Assembly (NCBI GenBank): GCA_016866255.1
Contig: VGMY01000002.1
Location: forward strand, 1 to 64,000
Source of the DNA: Bacteroidota bacterium
Lineage (GTDB): Bacteria > Bacteroidota > Bacteroidia > Flavobacteriales_D > Crocinitomicaceae
Direction: 5' to 3'
Length of the DNA: 64,000 bases
Shown: one piece after another, positions 8,844 to 19,000 of the stretch
Numbering within the stretch: position 1 is the stretch's first letter
Layout: every line of letters starts with the position of its first letter
The notes under the pieces: generated by a model
The model's input: the letters and a program-made list of their open reading frames with translations, nothing else
Databases searched by the model: none
Told to the model about the DNA's origin: nothing
Made by a program: the position numbers and the translations under genes

Positions 8844-9909
8844 TTAATTGTATTTCCAAAGATTTAAATAACTGGTGGACATTATTCACACCAAACCCAT
8901 CGTAGTCGTTTACTCGTTGGATGAATTCATAAAAAAGGGTTGGTCGATCGCCAATAGGTTCTGTAAATACTTGCAGCAACAACTTGTCCCCATCTTTTTC
9001 ACACAAAATATTCGTCTCTTTCATTGAAGCAATTGGAAGTTCTGGAAATTCTTTTTCTATCGCTTCATAGTATGTTTCAGGAACCTTATTAAATGAAACG
9101 CCTCGTTCTTTAAAGGCTTTTACCAACGTGATTAGATCACGCACTTCAAATGCCAGATGCTGAATACCTGTTCCGAAATGATGCTGCAAGAAAACATCGA
9201 CCTGTGACTTCCTTGTTTTTTCAGGTAAGGGTTCTACGATGACCTTGTTGATTTGGGAATGGGAACTATGAAACACATTCATTTTCATTCCAGTCATTAA
9301 GTTGGCAAAAAATTCCTCTCCAATAGTTTGAACATGGTCTAACTGTAGAATTTTCGCAAGGTAATTATTCCAGTAGTCGGATTCATTGAAGCGAACTACC
9401 GAGGCCAAGTGGTCTATGTTCAAAATACTGTTGGGGCTCTGCTCGTCATGATCTACAGACACAAAGCCAGGTAAAGGTCCAATCGACGAAATGTTTTCTA
9501 CCAATAAAATTTCGTTATCATCGAAGAGTTTAACCCTAATGCATTTGGCTTTTTCCTTGCCGTGTTCCAAACATTCAATACCGCTAAGCAATATGGCATG
9601 TTGTGCATTAAGATGCTCGAAGGCGAGTTCAATGTTCACCACCTCAACGGCGAACCTTTTGATAGAATTTCCATGACGGTCCACAAATGAAACGACGTCA
9701 TGCGCAGCAGGGTCCAACGCGGACGTAATCAGTAAATTCGCATTCCCCTGTTGAAGCCAATAGGTTATTTCTTCTCCGTGCTGTCCTTTTTGGATACGTT
9801 TACCTTTTAACGTGAAACCAAGGGCAAACTGATGCCACCAAGCCACCATTTTTCCCATCCCAACGAAAAGTTCCACGAATTTTATTCCTGAATGCTCTCT
9901 AAGTATCAC
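8830..9909 (-). CDS. hmaS: 4-hydroxymandelate synthase-like (HPPD superfamily)
   Basis: Two VOC domains; Fe ligands in NIDHLASVV, GIQHLAF and FYEFIQRV. VEP replaces the HPPD NEP motif, and GFGVNNV replaces HPPD GFGxGNF. Confidence 0.75.
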   Translation of the reverse strand: MILREHSGIKFVELFVGMGKMVAWWHQFALGFTLKGKRIQKGQHGEEITYWLQQGNANLLITSALDPAAHDVVSFVDRHGNSIKRFAVEVVNIELAFEHLNAQHAILLSGIECLEHGKEKAKCIRVKLFDDNEILLVENISSIGPLPGFVSVDHDEQSPNSILNIDHLASVVRFNESDYWNNYLAKILQLDHVQTIGEEFFANLMTGMKMNVFHSSHSQINKVIVEPLPEKTRKSQVDVFLQHHFGTGIQHLAFEVRDLITLVKAFKERGVSFNKVPETYYEAIEKEFPELPIASMKETNILCEKDGDKLLLQVFTEPIGDRPTLFYEFIQRVNDYDGFGVNNVHQLFKSLEIQLNGDV

Positions 9910-10982
9910 TATAGCACAAATTTATGCATTTTCATGAAACCCTCTTCAAGATTTTTTACAGAAGTTTTTGCTACCGCAATTCGAATTTTATGGTTGAATG
10001 AAGAAGTATCTGAAAACAAGTTCATGGGACAAACGGCTACTCCTTCCATTTCGAGTAATTTCGAACACCACTCAAAGTCGAGGATTCGGCCTTTGATTTC
10101 CATAATAGCAAAAAATCCCCCTTCAAATTCAATTCCTTGGTTTTGCAGGAATTGTTTTTTTCGCATCATTGTCCCTTTGAATTCCTTCAAATGGGCTGAA
10201 AGGCTCAACCCGTTTTGTAAAAGCCATCCACCAACAATGGCTTGAGTAAATCCCGAACTGTTCAGGCTGATGTTGGCTTTTAAAGCGGTAAATGCAGCGA
10301 GGAATTTGTCAGGAACATGCGTCATGGCGATGCGTAGACCCGGAGAGAGCAATTTCGAAAAGGATAGCGCATGGAATACCCTTTCAGGGGCTAAGGAGAC
10401 CAAACTAGGCAAGGGGGTGTCTAAAAAAAATGGTCGGTAAGTTGCATCGTCAAAAATGTAAAAATCCCACCTTCTTGCAATTTCAACAAGCTGTTCTCGT
10501 TCTGAAAGCGACAACCGTTTTCCCGTCGGATTTGCGAAATCTGCGCTTAGATAAAATAACGATCCAGGGTTCAGTGATTCAAGCGATTCCAACCAATGCT
10601 CACCATCAATAAAGAACGGTTTATTACCTGTCATTTTTACGGCATCCACGAAGCCAGGATAATAAGGATCGGTGCAAGCCACGCAGGCGTTTTTGAAAAG
10701 CAATGCGGCCACTGTGATGGATTCTTGAACGCCGTTGGTGATTATCCCGCCTTTCGCTTCAGAGAATCCATCTTTTTGAAATACCCGTTGACTTATTTCC
10801 CCCAAACAGCCTTCGGATTGATGGTAATGCAAAACAGGTTTATTGGGGAATTCTTCTAAAAACACACGATAAAAATAACCAGGATCAAAAGCAGGATATT
10901 GATCAAGTGGAGGAACCCCCGCACCAAAATTATACGGACATTCGCTGGTAGCGAGTTGGTTTAAAAAGTGAATACGGTTCAT
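9909..10982 (-). CDS. PLP-dependent class I/II aminotransferase, HpgT-like
   Basis: LHYHQSEGCLGE, DFANPTGKRLS, FDDATYRPFF, SFSKLLSPGLRIA (PLP lysine motif). Its stop overlaps the hmaS-like start by 1 nt. Confidence 0.75.
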   Translation of the reverse strand: MNRIHFLNQLATSECPYNFGAGVPPLDQYPAFDPGYFYRVFLEEFPNKPVLHYHQSEGCLGEISQRVFQKDGFSEAKGGIITNGVQESITVAALLFKNACVACTDPYYPGFVDAVKMTGNKPFFIDGEHWLESLESLNPGSLFYLSADFANPTGKRLSLSEREQLVEIARRWDFYIFDDATYRPFFLDTPLPSLVSLAPERVFHALSFSKLLSPGLRIAMTHVPDKFLAAFTALKANISLNSSGFTQAIVGGWLLQNGLSLSAHLKEFKGTMMRKKQFLQNQGIEFEGGFFAIMEIKGRILDFEWCSKLLEMEGVAVCPMNLFSDTSSFNHKIRIAVAKTSVKNLEEGFMKMHKFVL

Positions 10983-11036
10983 GTATTACCTTGCGTTAAT
11001 GCTCATAACTTCCGCAGTTTTTTCCAAAAGTACTAT

Positions 11037-11044
11037 TATATTTG
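11037..11044 (+). promoter_or_regulatory. Candidate Bacteroidota -7 element TATATTTG (TAnnTTTG)
   Basis: Exact match to the TAnnTTTG consensus about 22 nt upstream of the preferred ATG at 11066. Confidence 0.4.
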
Positions 11045-11065
11045 ATAATCAACCCAGGACAAGTC

Positions 11066-12088
11066 ATGGACGAAATTCAAGCAGAGAATCTTTTAAGACA
11101 AGTAGAAAGCATCAGCGAAGCTTCCCTTCGTGAAAAGTTTGATCCCTCTGATTTAGGCTTGGCCTTAGACCTTTGTTTTACAAGGGGCAATCAACAAATG
11201 GTGGCAAATCTGATCGACAAGGTGATCAACGTTTATCCTTTAGACGGACGTATTCTCAGGGTAAAAGCTCTTCTTTTAGCAAAAGGAGGAAAAGCTCAAG
11301 ACGCGATTTACTTGCTTAGCATGGTGCCTCCTCGAGATCCTTATTTTTTATCCTGCGTTGAACTGATCGGGGTTGTTTTTGCCAACGAGAATCAATTTAA
11401 CAAAGCGATTGAAACATTTAGTGTCCTACTAACCCAAGAAATGGAGGAAGGAAGCCGGGCATTTGTGCTGTATCAGCGGGCAGTTTGCTTTCAGTACCAG
11501 AGCGATTTTAAAGCAGCTTTCGAGGATTGTAAGGAGGCGTGTGAGTTGTTTTTTTATGACCCTGACTTTTTCAAGGAGGCATTGTTTAATTTTCGATTGC
11601 TCTGGGTAAATGGTGATTATGTGCAATGCAAAGAGGCACGAAATTCCATGGATGATTTAGTGAGCTTTTCAGAAGGAGTGACGGAGGAATTTTATGCCTT
11701 CGGTGCTTATTGGTTGCTGATGGAATGGTCCATGGTTGCGCGTCAGCCCGAGCTTGCCTTGTCGTACGTTCAAGAGTATGAAGCAGCCGAACAGGTCGAT
11801 GAATTCAGAGAGCTGCAGGACCGGTTTTTGGCATTGAAAACGTTCTTACAATACTATGAAAAGTATCTTTCTTTGAAGGCTTGCATTCAGTCGGTTCAAA
11901 AACCCACGGGACCGCTGACGGGGCGTAAACCAGGGGCTGGAGTAAAAGGCATGTCGAGATATGAGTCTGAAATGGAGGATTACTTCCGTAAAATAGCACC
12001 GTGGAAAGATGATTTTGAACGCATAAAATCACAACTTAACGAACAATTTGAATCGGAATTTAATTTCTATGAAGCCTTTACATTATAA
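11066..12088 (+). CDS. TPR-like hypothetical protein
   Basis: Helical repeat-like sequence (FNKAIETFSVLL, YQRAVCFQYQSDFKAAFEDCKEA). The track start at 11042 overlaps the candidate promoter, so the ATG at 11066 is preferred. Confidence 0.65.
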   Translation: MDEIQAENLLRQVESISEASLREKFDPSDLGLALDLCFTRGNQQMVANLIDKVINVYPLDGRILRVKALLLAKGGKAQDAIYLLSMVPPRDPYFLSCVELIGVVFANENQFNKAIETFSVLLTQEMEEGSRAFVLYQRAVCFQYQSDFKAAFEDCKEACELFFYDPDFFKEALFNFRLLWVNGDYVQCKEARNSMDDLVSFSEGVTEEFYAFGAYWLLMEWSMVARQPELALSYVQEYEAAEQVDEFRELQDRFLALKTFLQYYEKYLSLKACIQSVQKPTGPLTGRKPGAGVKGMSRYESEMEDYFRKIAPWKDDFERIKSQLNEQFESEFNFYEAFTL

Positions 12089-12215
12089 GGTTTTTTCGTT
12101 TATTTGTTCATGCAAATCCCTGACCAGTTTCTTCCCAAGCTCAACGCATCACGGGTAACCATACCCTTGCTTTCGCCGTTGTATGAACAAGAATTCTCCA
12201 ATGTCAAGGATGAGG

Positions 12216-13055
12216 TTATTCCATTTTGATAAAAGCGACCAGGTCAGAGGTGAGTAAAGCCATTTTCCCGTAATTCAAGGTTTCAGGCAAATCGCCTAAG
12301 GTATGGTAATTTTTATTGCGGAACATGGCCGTATCGGTTAGCATCAATGCGGGTATCCCGAATTTCCAGTAATTTCTATGGTCGGACCAATCTAAACCTG
12401 AAATAGGGAAGGGTAAGAGGAGATTTTTATAGAAGGACGGGTGGCATGTATGAAGGGCCTTTAAAACGTTCCGCGCTTCTTTTCGAGAAGCAGAATTACT
12501 AACGCCTAAAAGAAAATTACCTCGGTTTCCGAACCACCAATTCAAGGCCCAAAATGGGTATTCTTGGCTGTTTTTTGCCTCACTGAAATACCCCACCATT
12601 TCCAAACAAATCATGCATTTGATGCGTTCGGGATTCAAGTGGCTAGCGTGATAATAACTCCCCATGTTTTCGGTACCAAAAAAAGGAGGTTCTTCACAAG
12701 CGTAAAAGACGAATTCCCATGTGTACTTCGGCACTAAACTTGGGTTTAGGCTTTTTAATACGCCGAGTAAAACGGCAACGGCGCTTGCATTGTCGTCGGC
12801 ACCCGGAGTGTCTTCAAAACTGTCATAATGGGCGCCTAACACGTAGGTGTCCTCGGATTTACCTATCAATCGAACGATAAAATTTTTGAATATCCTACCC
12901 GATTCATTGCTCCAAGACTGCACCTCTACGGAATATCCTAGCGTTTCGATTTCAGCAGAGAGGTACTCCATGAATTCATACCACCGTTCTCCGTTGGCAT
13001 TTCGATAATTCGAAACGGCAATTTCATGAACAATACGGGAGAGGTAATCTTGCAT
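12216..13055 (-). CDS. M28-family metallopeptidase
   Basis: LGAHYDS, PGADDNASA, ACEEPPFFGTENMG, CLEMVGYF, WSDHRNYW supply all expected Zn ligands. Its start overlaps the NRPS stop by 1 nt. Confidence 0.85.
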   Translation of the reverse strand: MQDYLSRIVHEIAVSNYRNANGERWYEFMEYLSAEIETLGYSVEVQSWSNESGRIFKNFIVRLIGKSEDTYVLGAHYDSFEDTPGADDNASAVAVLLGVLKSLNPSLVPKYTWEFVFYACEEPPFFGTENMGSYYHASHLNPERIKCMICLEMVGYFSEAKNSQEYPFWALNWWFGNRGNFLLGVSNSASRKEARNVLKALHTCHPSFYKNLLLPFPISGLDWSDHRNYWKFGIPALMLTDTAMFRNKNYHTLGDLPETLNYGKMALLTSDLVAFIKME

Positions 13056-16000
13056 CAGAAGTCGAAATCGTCAAAAAGGTCCTCTTTATTAGTTGCAACG
13101 GTGCTTTTGTTGAAGAGCGCGTTTGAGATGCGTTGCCTCCAAGCATCGAAGATTACTTGACCCGTTGACCCATCGGCAGTATACAGCGTGATTTCAATGC
13201 GATTACCGTAGTCAATAAACTGCCATTCAAAAGGATATTTGGTTATGGTTGGTTCACTGACCTCAACCTTTTCAACCCATTCTTGAGGTATTTCAAGCAT
13301 TTGATAGTTTGCCACAATGGATGTCGTAAGTTCTTCTTTATTCCAAGGTATTTCGGTCTCTGATAGCAAATCGATGGAAAAGGCATCCAGTTCAGTAAAC
13401 ATACCAGGGATTCCGGGGTGTTGGTTTACATTGGCGTATGCAATCAGTGGTGCTTGGTGTGCTACGGCAACCGATATGAGCCAAAATTCCCGATTGGACA
13501 GTGCATTACCTTTGCAATGAAGCTGAACCGATTGATATTCTTCACCGCTTATTTCTGTGAATAATTTTACGGCGCGTTTTGAGAGGGTTTGAACGTTGAA
13601 TGCTGTCTTTTTCGGATGCGTATTTAATAATCTTTCGTTAGGGTTTCCATAATTCACCGTTTTATCATCAAGGTGGTCCAACAGCCGGTTCAGAAGAACA
13701 TTCATTCCCAAACCATCCAATAATATATGGTGATAGACCAATTCAATGTTGCTTGAATTGATGTATCGAAATCGAATTAATGGATCACTCCATTGCGAAA
13801 AATAGTCTTCGGTAAATACCTTATTCGAATTTTCTGTTTGAGTCCAAGCGGTGTTTTTGGGGTCATACACTTGATCTAAACCGTAGGTTAAATAGGGAAA
13901 TTGAACAAGTACTGCCCCAACCGCTTCCTTCCAACGCGTTTCGGATATTATTTGTTGAAGTTTAACCGTAAACCTTAAAATAAATGGACTCTGACCCCCC
14001 CAATCATTTGCCAGTTCGGTCAATAAAATGGCCCGTTGTAGGTTGTTTAATGGAAATGCGCTGGGGAGCAATACATCCCTAAAAGACCGTTCATTTTGTA
14101 AAAGGTTCTCGAGCAAATTGGGGGTGTTATGTTCGATAAGTGACTTGACAGAAACAAAACACCCGGCCTTTTTTTCTAACCATGCTTGCATTTTCATAAG
14201 AAGGATTGAGTTCCCACCCACTTGATCAAACCGATCGGTTATATTAAACTGGTCATGTCCTAATACATCAATCCAACATTGTATACTCAGGAGGTTTCGG
14301 TTTAGATCCACTGAGCTCTGCACCATGGGCTTAATAAGCTCTTTTAACATTCCTCTATCCGCTTTACCGTTGCTGTTCATCGGCATGGCGGTAAGAGGAT
14401 GAAATACCTCTGGAACCATAAAATCAGGCATGCCTTCGTGGGCTTTAGATCGCAATGCTTCTAATGCTAAAGAAGTTACAACAAAGGCATGTAGGGCATT
14501 TTGATGAACTAAAACGCAACATTCTTTGATTTCGTCAATTTCAGTGAGCAGTCGTTCTACTTCGAGCGGCTCTACACGAAAACCCCTGATTTTCAATTGA
14601 TCGTCTTTGCGTCCGATAAAATGAAATTTTTTATCCTCATCGATGAATGCCCAGTCACCCGTTGCATAAAAGCGTTGTTCATGAAAGATGGGGAATTTGA
14701 GTTGGGTTTGTTGTTCGTCCTTTAAATAACCAATAGCTAAATGATCTCCAGTGGCCCAAATTTCACCCGGCAATCCTTCGGGTACTGGAGCGCCATTCAC
14801 CATAAGTGCAAGGGTTGTATTAGGTAATACCTTGCCAATCGAGGGTTGAGTTATTGCTTGCGAAGCATTTACAGGTTGTGCCGTAATGACATGGGTTTCG
14901 GTTGGGCCATAAAAATTCAATAATCGAATGGTACTTCGTTCAAGGTAGGACTTTAATTCACCTCCAATCACCAAAGCTTCTCCCGTAGTGACAATATTTT
15001 TAAGGGAAGTACATGCTTCAAAAAAATTGGAATCCCCCTCCAGTACTGCATTCAATAAACGCGCTGGTATCCACCCGAGCGTTGCTTTGTGCTGGAGAAT
15101 ATTGGCGCGTATTTTCTGTGCATCAAGTCGATCTTCCAAGGGAACTTCAACCAACGTGGCGCCAAGTGCCATGGCCAGTAGCACTTCATGAAATGAAGCA
15201 TCAAAACCAAAGGATGATAGTTGTAAAATCACCTCGTTCTGGTTTAATTCAAAAGACCTCGCATTCCATGAAATTAAATTGATCAAACAAGCATGGGTTT
15301 GTATAACGCCCTTAGGTTCTCCGGTGGAACCAGAGGTGTGTAAAATAAAGCTGGCTTCTGTTCCATGAGAAAATGCCGCAATGTCCCGGTGTTCCAGCGT
15401 AATTTCTGAGGAATTTGATTGAAGGATAATACGAACCTCTGAATTATGGAAAATGAAATTTTTTCGTTGAGCGGGATAGCGCCTGTCAACGGGGCATGCG
15501 ACCCCTTGAGCCATCCAAATAGCAAGAATACACTGGGTGAAATGATAGGTGCTTTGGACATCAATACCTACAGCTTCACCCGGTATTATTTTTAGATTTC
15601 TAGCTAATAATTCTGCCTCGCTCCAACATTTAGTGTAGGTAATTCGGCTTGTCCCTATTAAGATGGGGTTGATCGATTCCCTCATGAGGAGGTCTAGAAC
15701 GCTTGTAGTTGAATGTTGTACTATTTCCCCTGAAATCAGTGGTGTAGGACTAAAAGCACTGATGGACTTACTCATTGGTTGATCCCAAACCAAATCACTC
15801 AACCAACGGGAAAAGTGCCGTAAAATTTGGTGGACATATTTGGAAGCATAAAATCGGGTCTCATGTAAAATGGCAAGTTCGAAGCCACCTTCTTTCGGAT
15901 AAACTATCGTACTCCACGAGGCTCCTGTGCGTTCTTGAAATGCTCCAATGCGTATTCCGTAGTGCTCAAGCGTTGAATAGTCTACCGGGTAGTTCTCAAA

Positions 16001-19000
16001 AACGAAAAGGTGATTGAATTGATTTCCCTTAAGATACGCATTCATTGGGGCGTTCGCGTTGGCTTGGTCGATCTGTGATTTTGCAAAAACCTTTGCGGAA
16101 AATTCTATAAAAGAATGGTTGGAATTGAACGATAGTTGAAATGGAAGGCTGCGAATGTACATGCCCATTTCCTCCATGGCACTTTCGTCCCTTAAGGAAA
16201 TAACATTGGCGATGTGAAGTGCTTTTTTATCGAACAATAACCCCAAAAAGGAACTCCAAGCGGCCAGCATAAAACCATGTTGTGATAGATTAAGTTGCTG
16301 CAACTTCTGAAATTCGGTAAACGGAATAAAAGCGGTGGTTTTTTGATATTCCTTCTCTTGATGTCGTGCACCAAGATAGGGGATTAATGGATCATTCTCT
16401 TGCTGATCTAGCTGCTCCCTCCAATAACTAGAAGGCAGTGAGGATAGAGATTGTTTACAACAAAAAGCGATAAATGAATCAGAGGATACTAACTTTTTAT
16501 TTTCCAGCGCTTGAAGCATCTGTTGGCTAAATATCCCCAGCGACCAACCGTCTAGGATGAGGTGATGATGCGTCCAAATGATCCGGTGAACCTCCGCGCC
16601 TGGAATAATGCTCAGCCGCGTCAGGTTTTGTTCTAGGTTGAATCCGCGTTCAAAATCATGGGTTTTGAAGGATTCAAAATCAACATCGTGGAGAATTTGA
16701 CAATCAATTCGATGATCGGTGGCAACTTCCATAAGGTAATTTTCCTGTTTTCTCGCAATGCGCGACCTTAAAAGCGGCTGCGCCTCACATACCTGTTGAT
16801 AGGCTCGGTACAAGTCATCAGGACGGTATTTGGAGGAAATTTCATAGGTGAGTTGCTCTACATACAGTGACGGGTTCTCTGATTTTAAGCAATCGAAGAG
16901 AATTCCTTGTTGCGACTCTAATAAAGGAAAGTAAAAATGTTCCGGAGAATAGTTGAGTTGTTTTTTTTCATGAAAGGCCTTAACGAAATCCTCCGTATTT
17001 GCTGCTGCCGAAATGTTGATCGGGTTCAATTCATCGATGGGATTTTCACTGAATAATTCTTGCACCGAAAGTTGAAAGCCTTCCTTTTTCAATCGGTTGA
17101 TCAGACGAATGGCAAGAATGCTGTCTCCTCCATTTTGTAAAAAAGAACGTGAGCCATCGATGTTTGAGCCTAAAATTTCTTTAAAGTAGGCACTCCAAGG
17201 ACTGATGGCATTTGCTCTTGATGTTTTAGTGATGCTTGCCATCAAGGCTTTCTCGTCAATTTTTCCACTTTGATTTAAAGGGAATTCGGGGACTTGAATT
17301 AGCAAGGAAGGTATGGCATAATCCGCAAGGATTCCTCTAAAACGATCAGGGGTTAAATCCGTAACTCCTCCTTTATAAAAGGCAATGAGTTTTTCATCAA
17401 TAAACAATACCGTAAAATCACATTGATTAACTGTTTGTTTTAATGAGTTCTCAATTTCACCTAACTCAATTCGAAATCCACGAATTTTTACCTGGCGATC
17501 TCGTCGACCGAGGTAATAATACGAATCCCCAATTTGCCATGCAAGGTCGCCAGATTTATAGTGTCGCCCGAGTTCATTCTCGGCGAATTTTTCTTCAGTT
17601 AATAATGGATTTTGGTAGTAGCCATTGCAAACCCCCTTTCCATAAACATAAATTTCCCCAAGAAATCCCGGAGGTACCATAGTTCCTTCTTCATTCATCA
17701 AGCAAATCTCATAGCCAGGAAGGGCCATTCCTATATTACTTTGGAGTTCGGGTTGAACTTTGTGAAATGTAACATGTACAGTTGTTTCTGTGATACCATA
17801 CATGTTGACTATGGACATGTTTGGATAGGTCTTCATCCAAGCAGTTAAGCGGTTGCTGTGTAATTTGTCTCCTCCAAAAATCACATAATCGATATGGGTA
17901 AGTTGGTCAAGGTCTTTATCCACCAACATAAGATTATAAAAAGATTTTGGTGTCTGGTTCAATATATTAACTCGCTTCTCTTGTAATAATTTATGAAATT
18001 TGAAGGTGTCTTGAACTTCTTTTCTATCTGGAATGAAGAGTTTAGCACCATTTAACAAAGCACCCCAAATTTCCCATGTTGAAAAATCGAACCCATAACT
18101 GTGCGCTAAAATCCAGCGGTCCTCAGGCTTAAATGAAAACAGCGTTTTGCTTCCCTCAAAAAGGTTTAATAGATTTAAATGATTTACTGCACATCCTTTG
18201 GGTATGCCTGTGGTTCCCGAGGTATAAATTAAATAACACGTATCGGTAAGTTCGTTATTGATTCGTTCGTAATTGGTATGATTGCTTCGTTTTGTAGGGT
18301 CAATTATATTTCCTTTGAAGCTTGGGTTTAAATCTGAAATGATCACCTCAATTCCGGCGTTTTCAATAATAAATTCACGACGATCTGCGGATACTGTCGG
18401 GTCAAGAGGAACGTAAATCCCACCACGTTTAAGAATGGCAAGAAATGCAATAGGTATAGAGGCGGAATAGGAAGTATATACCCCAACACATGCACCTTTT
18501 TTTATGGTTAACCTTGCTGCTAAACGGTCTGACTCTTCATCTAATTCTATGTAATTCAGAACAGTTCCAAGATGATCTTCTATTGCGACATTTAAAGGGA
18601 AGTGTTGAACCATTTCTTCCCAGCGCGCAAGAAGGGAGTGTAACCGTGGTTCGTGATGAGTTAATCGAAGTTTTGGTGCACATTGAAGGGTAAGTGATTG
18701 AACGAATGATGTACAAATTTCAAGCGCTGCATCTCGGTCAATCTTCTCAAGATTCCAGCAAAAATTAACGGTTAGATTATTTCCTTTAGGACTTAATACG
18801 ATGGTCAGAACATAGTGTGGCTTGGAATAAAAATAGGCTTCAATCCCAGCGTTAAGCGACGGTTCAACCACCCAGCAATGATCAAATGCATTTGGTGTAT
18901 AATGGTCTTTTACCCAACCAGTTGCTTTTGCTTTAATTGCTTGCCTTGTTTGCGCTAACTGCTCAGAGCTCAAGTCAGAATGGACCCTAATTGGCCAAGT

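Noticed and set aside
8830-9909. Plain HPPD for tyrosine catabolism
   Set aside because: V in place of the NEP asparagine and of the GNF phenylalanine, plus NRPS/PPTase context, favour HMS; not proven without an assay.
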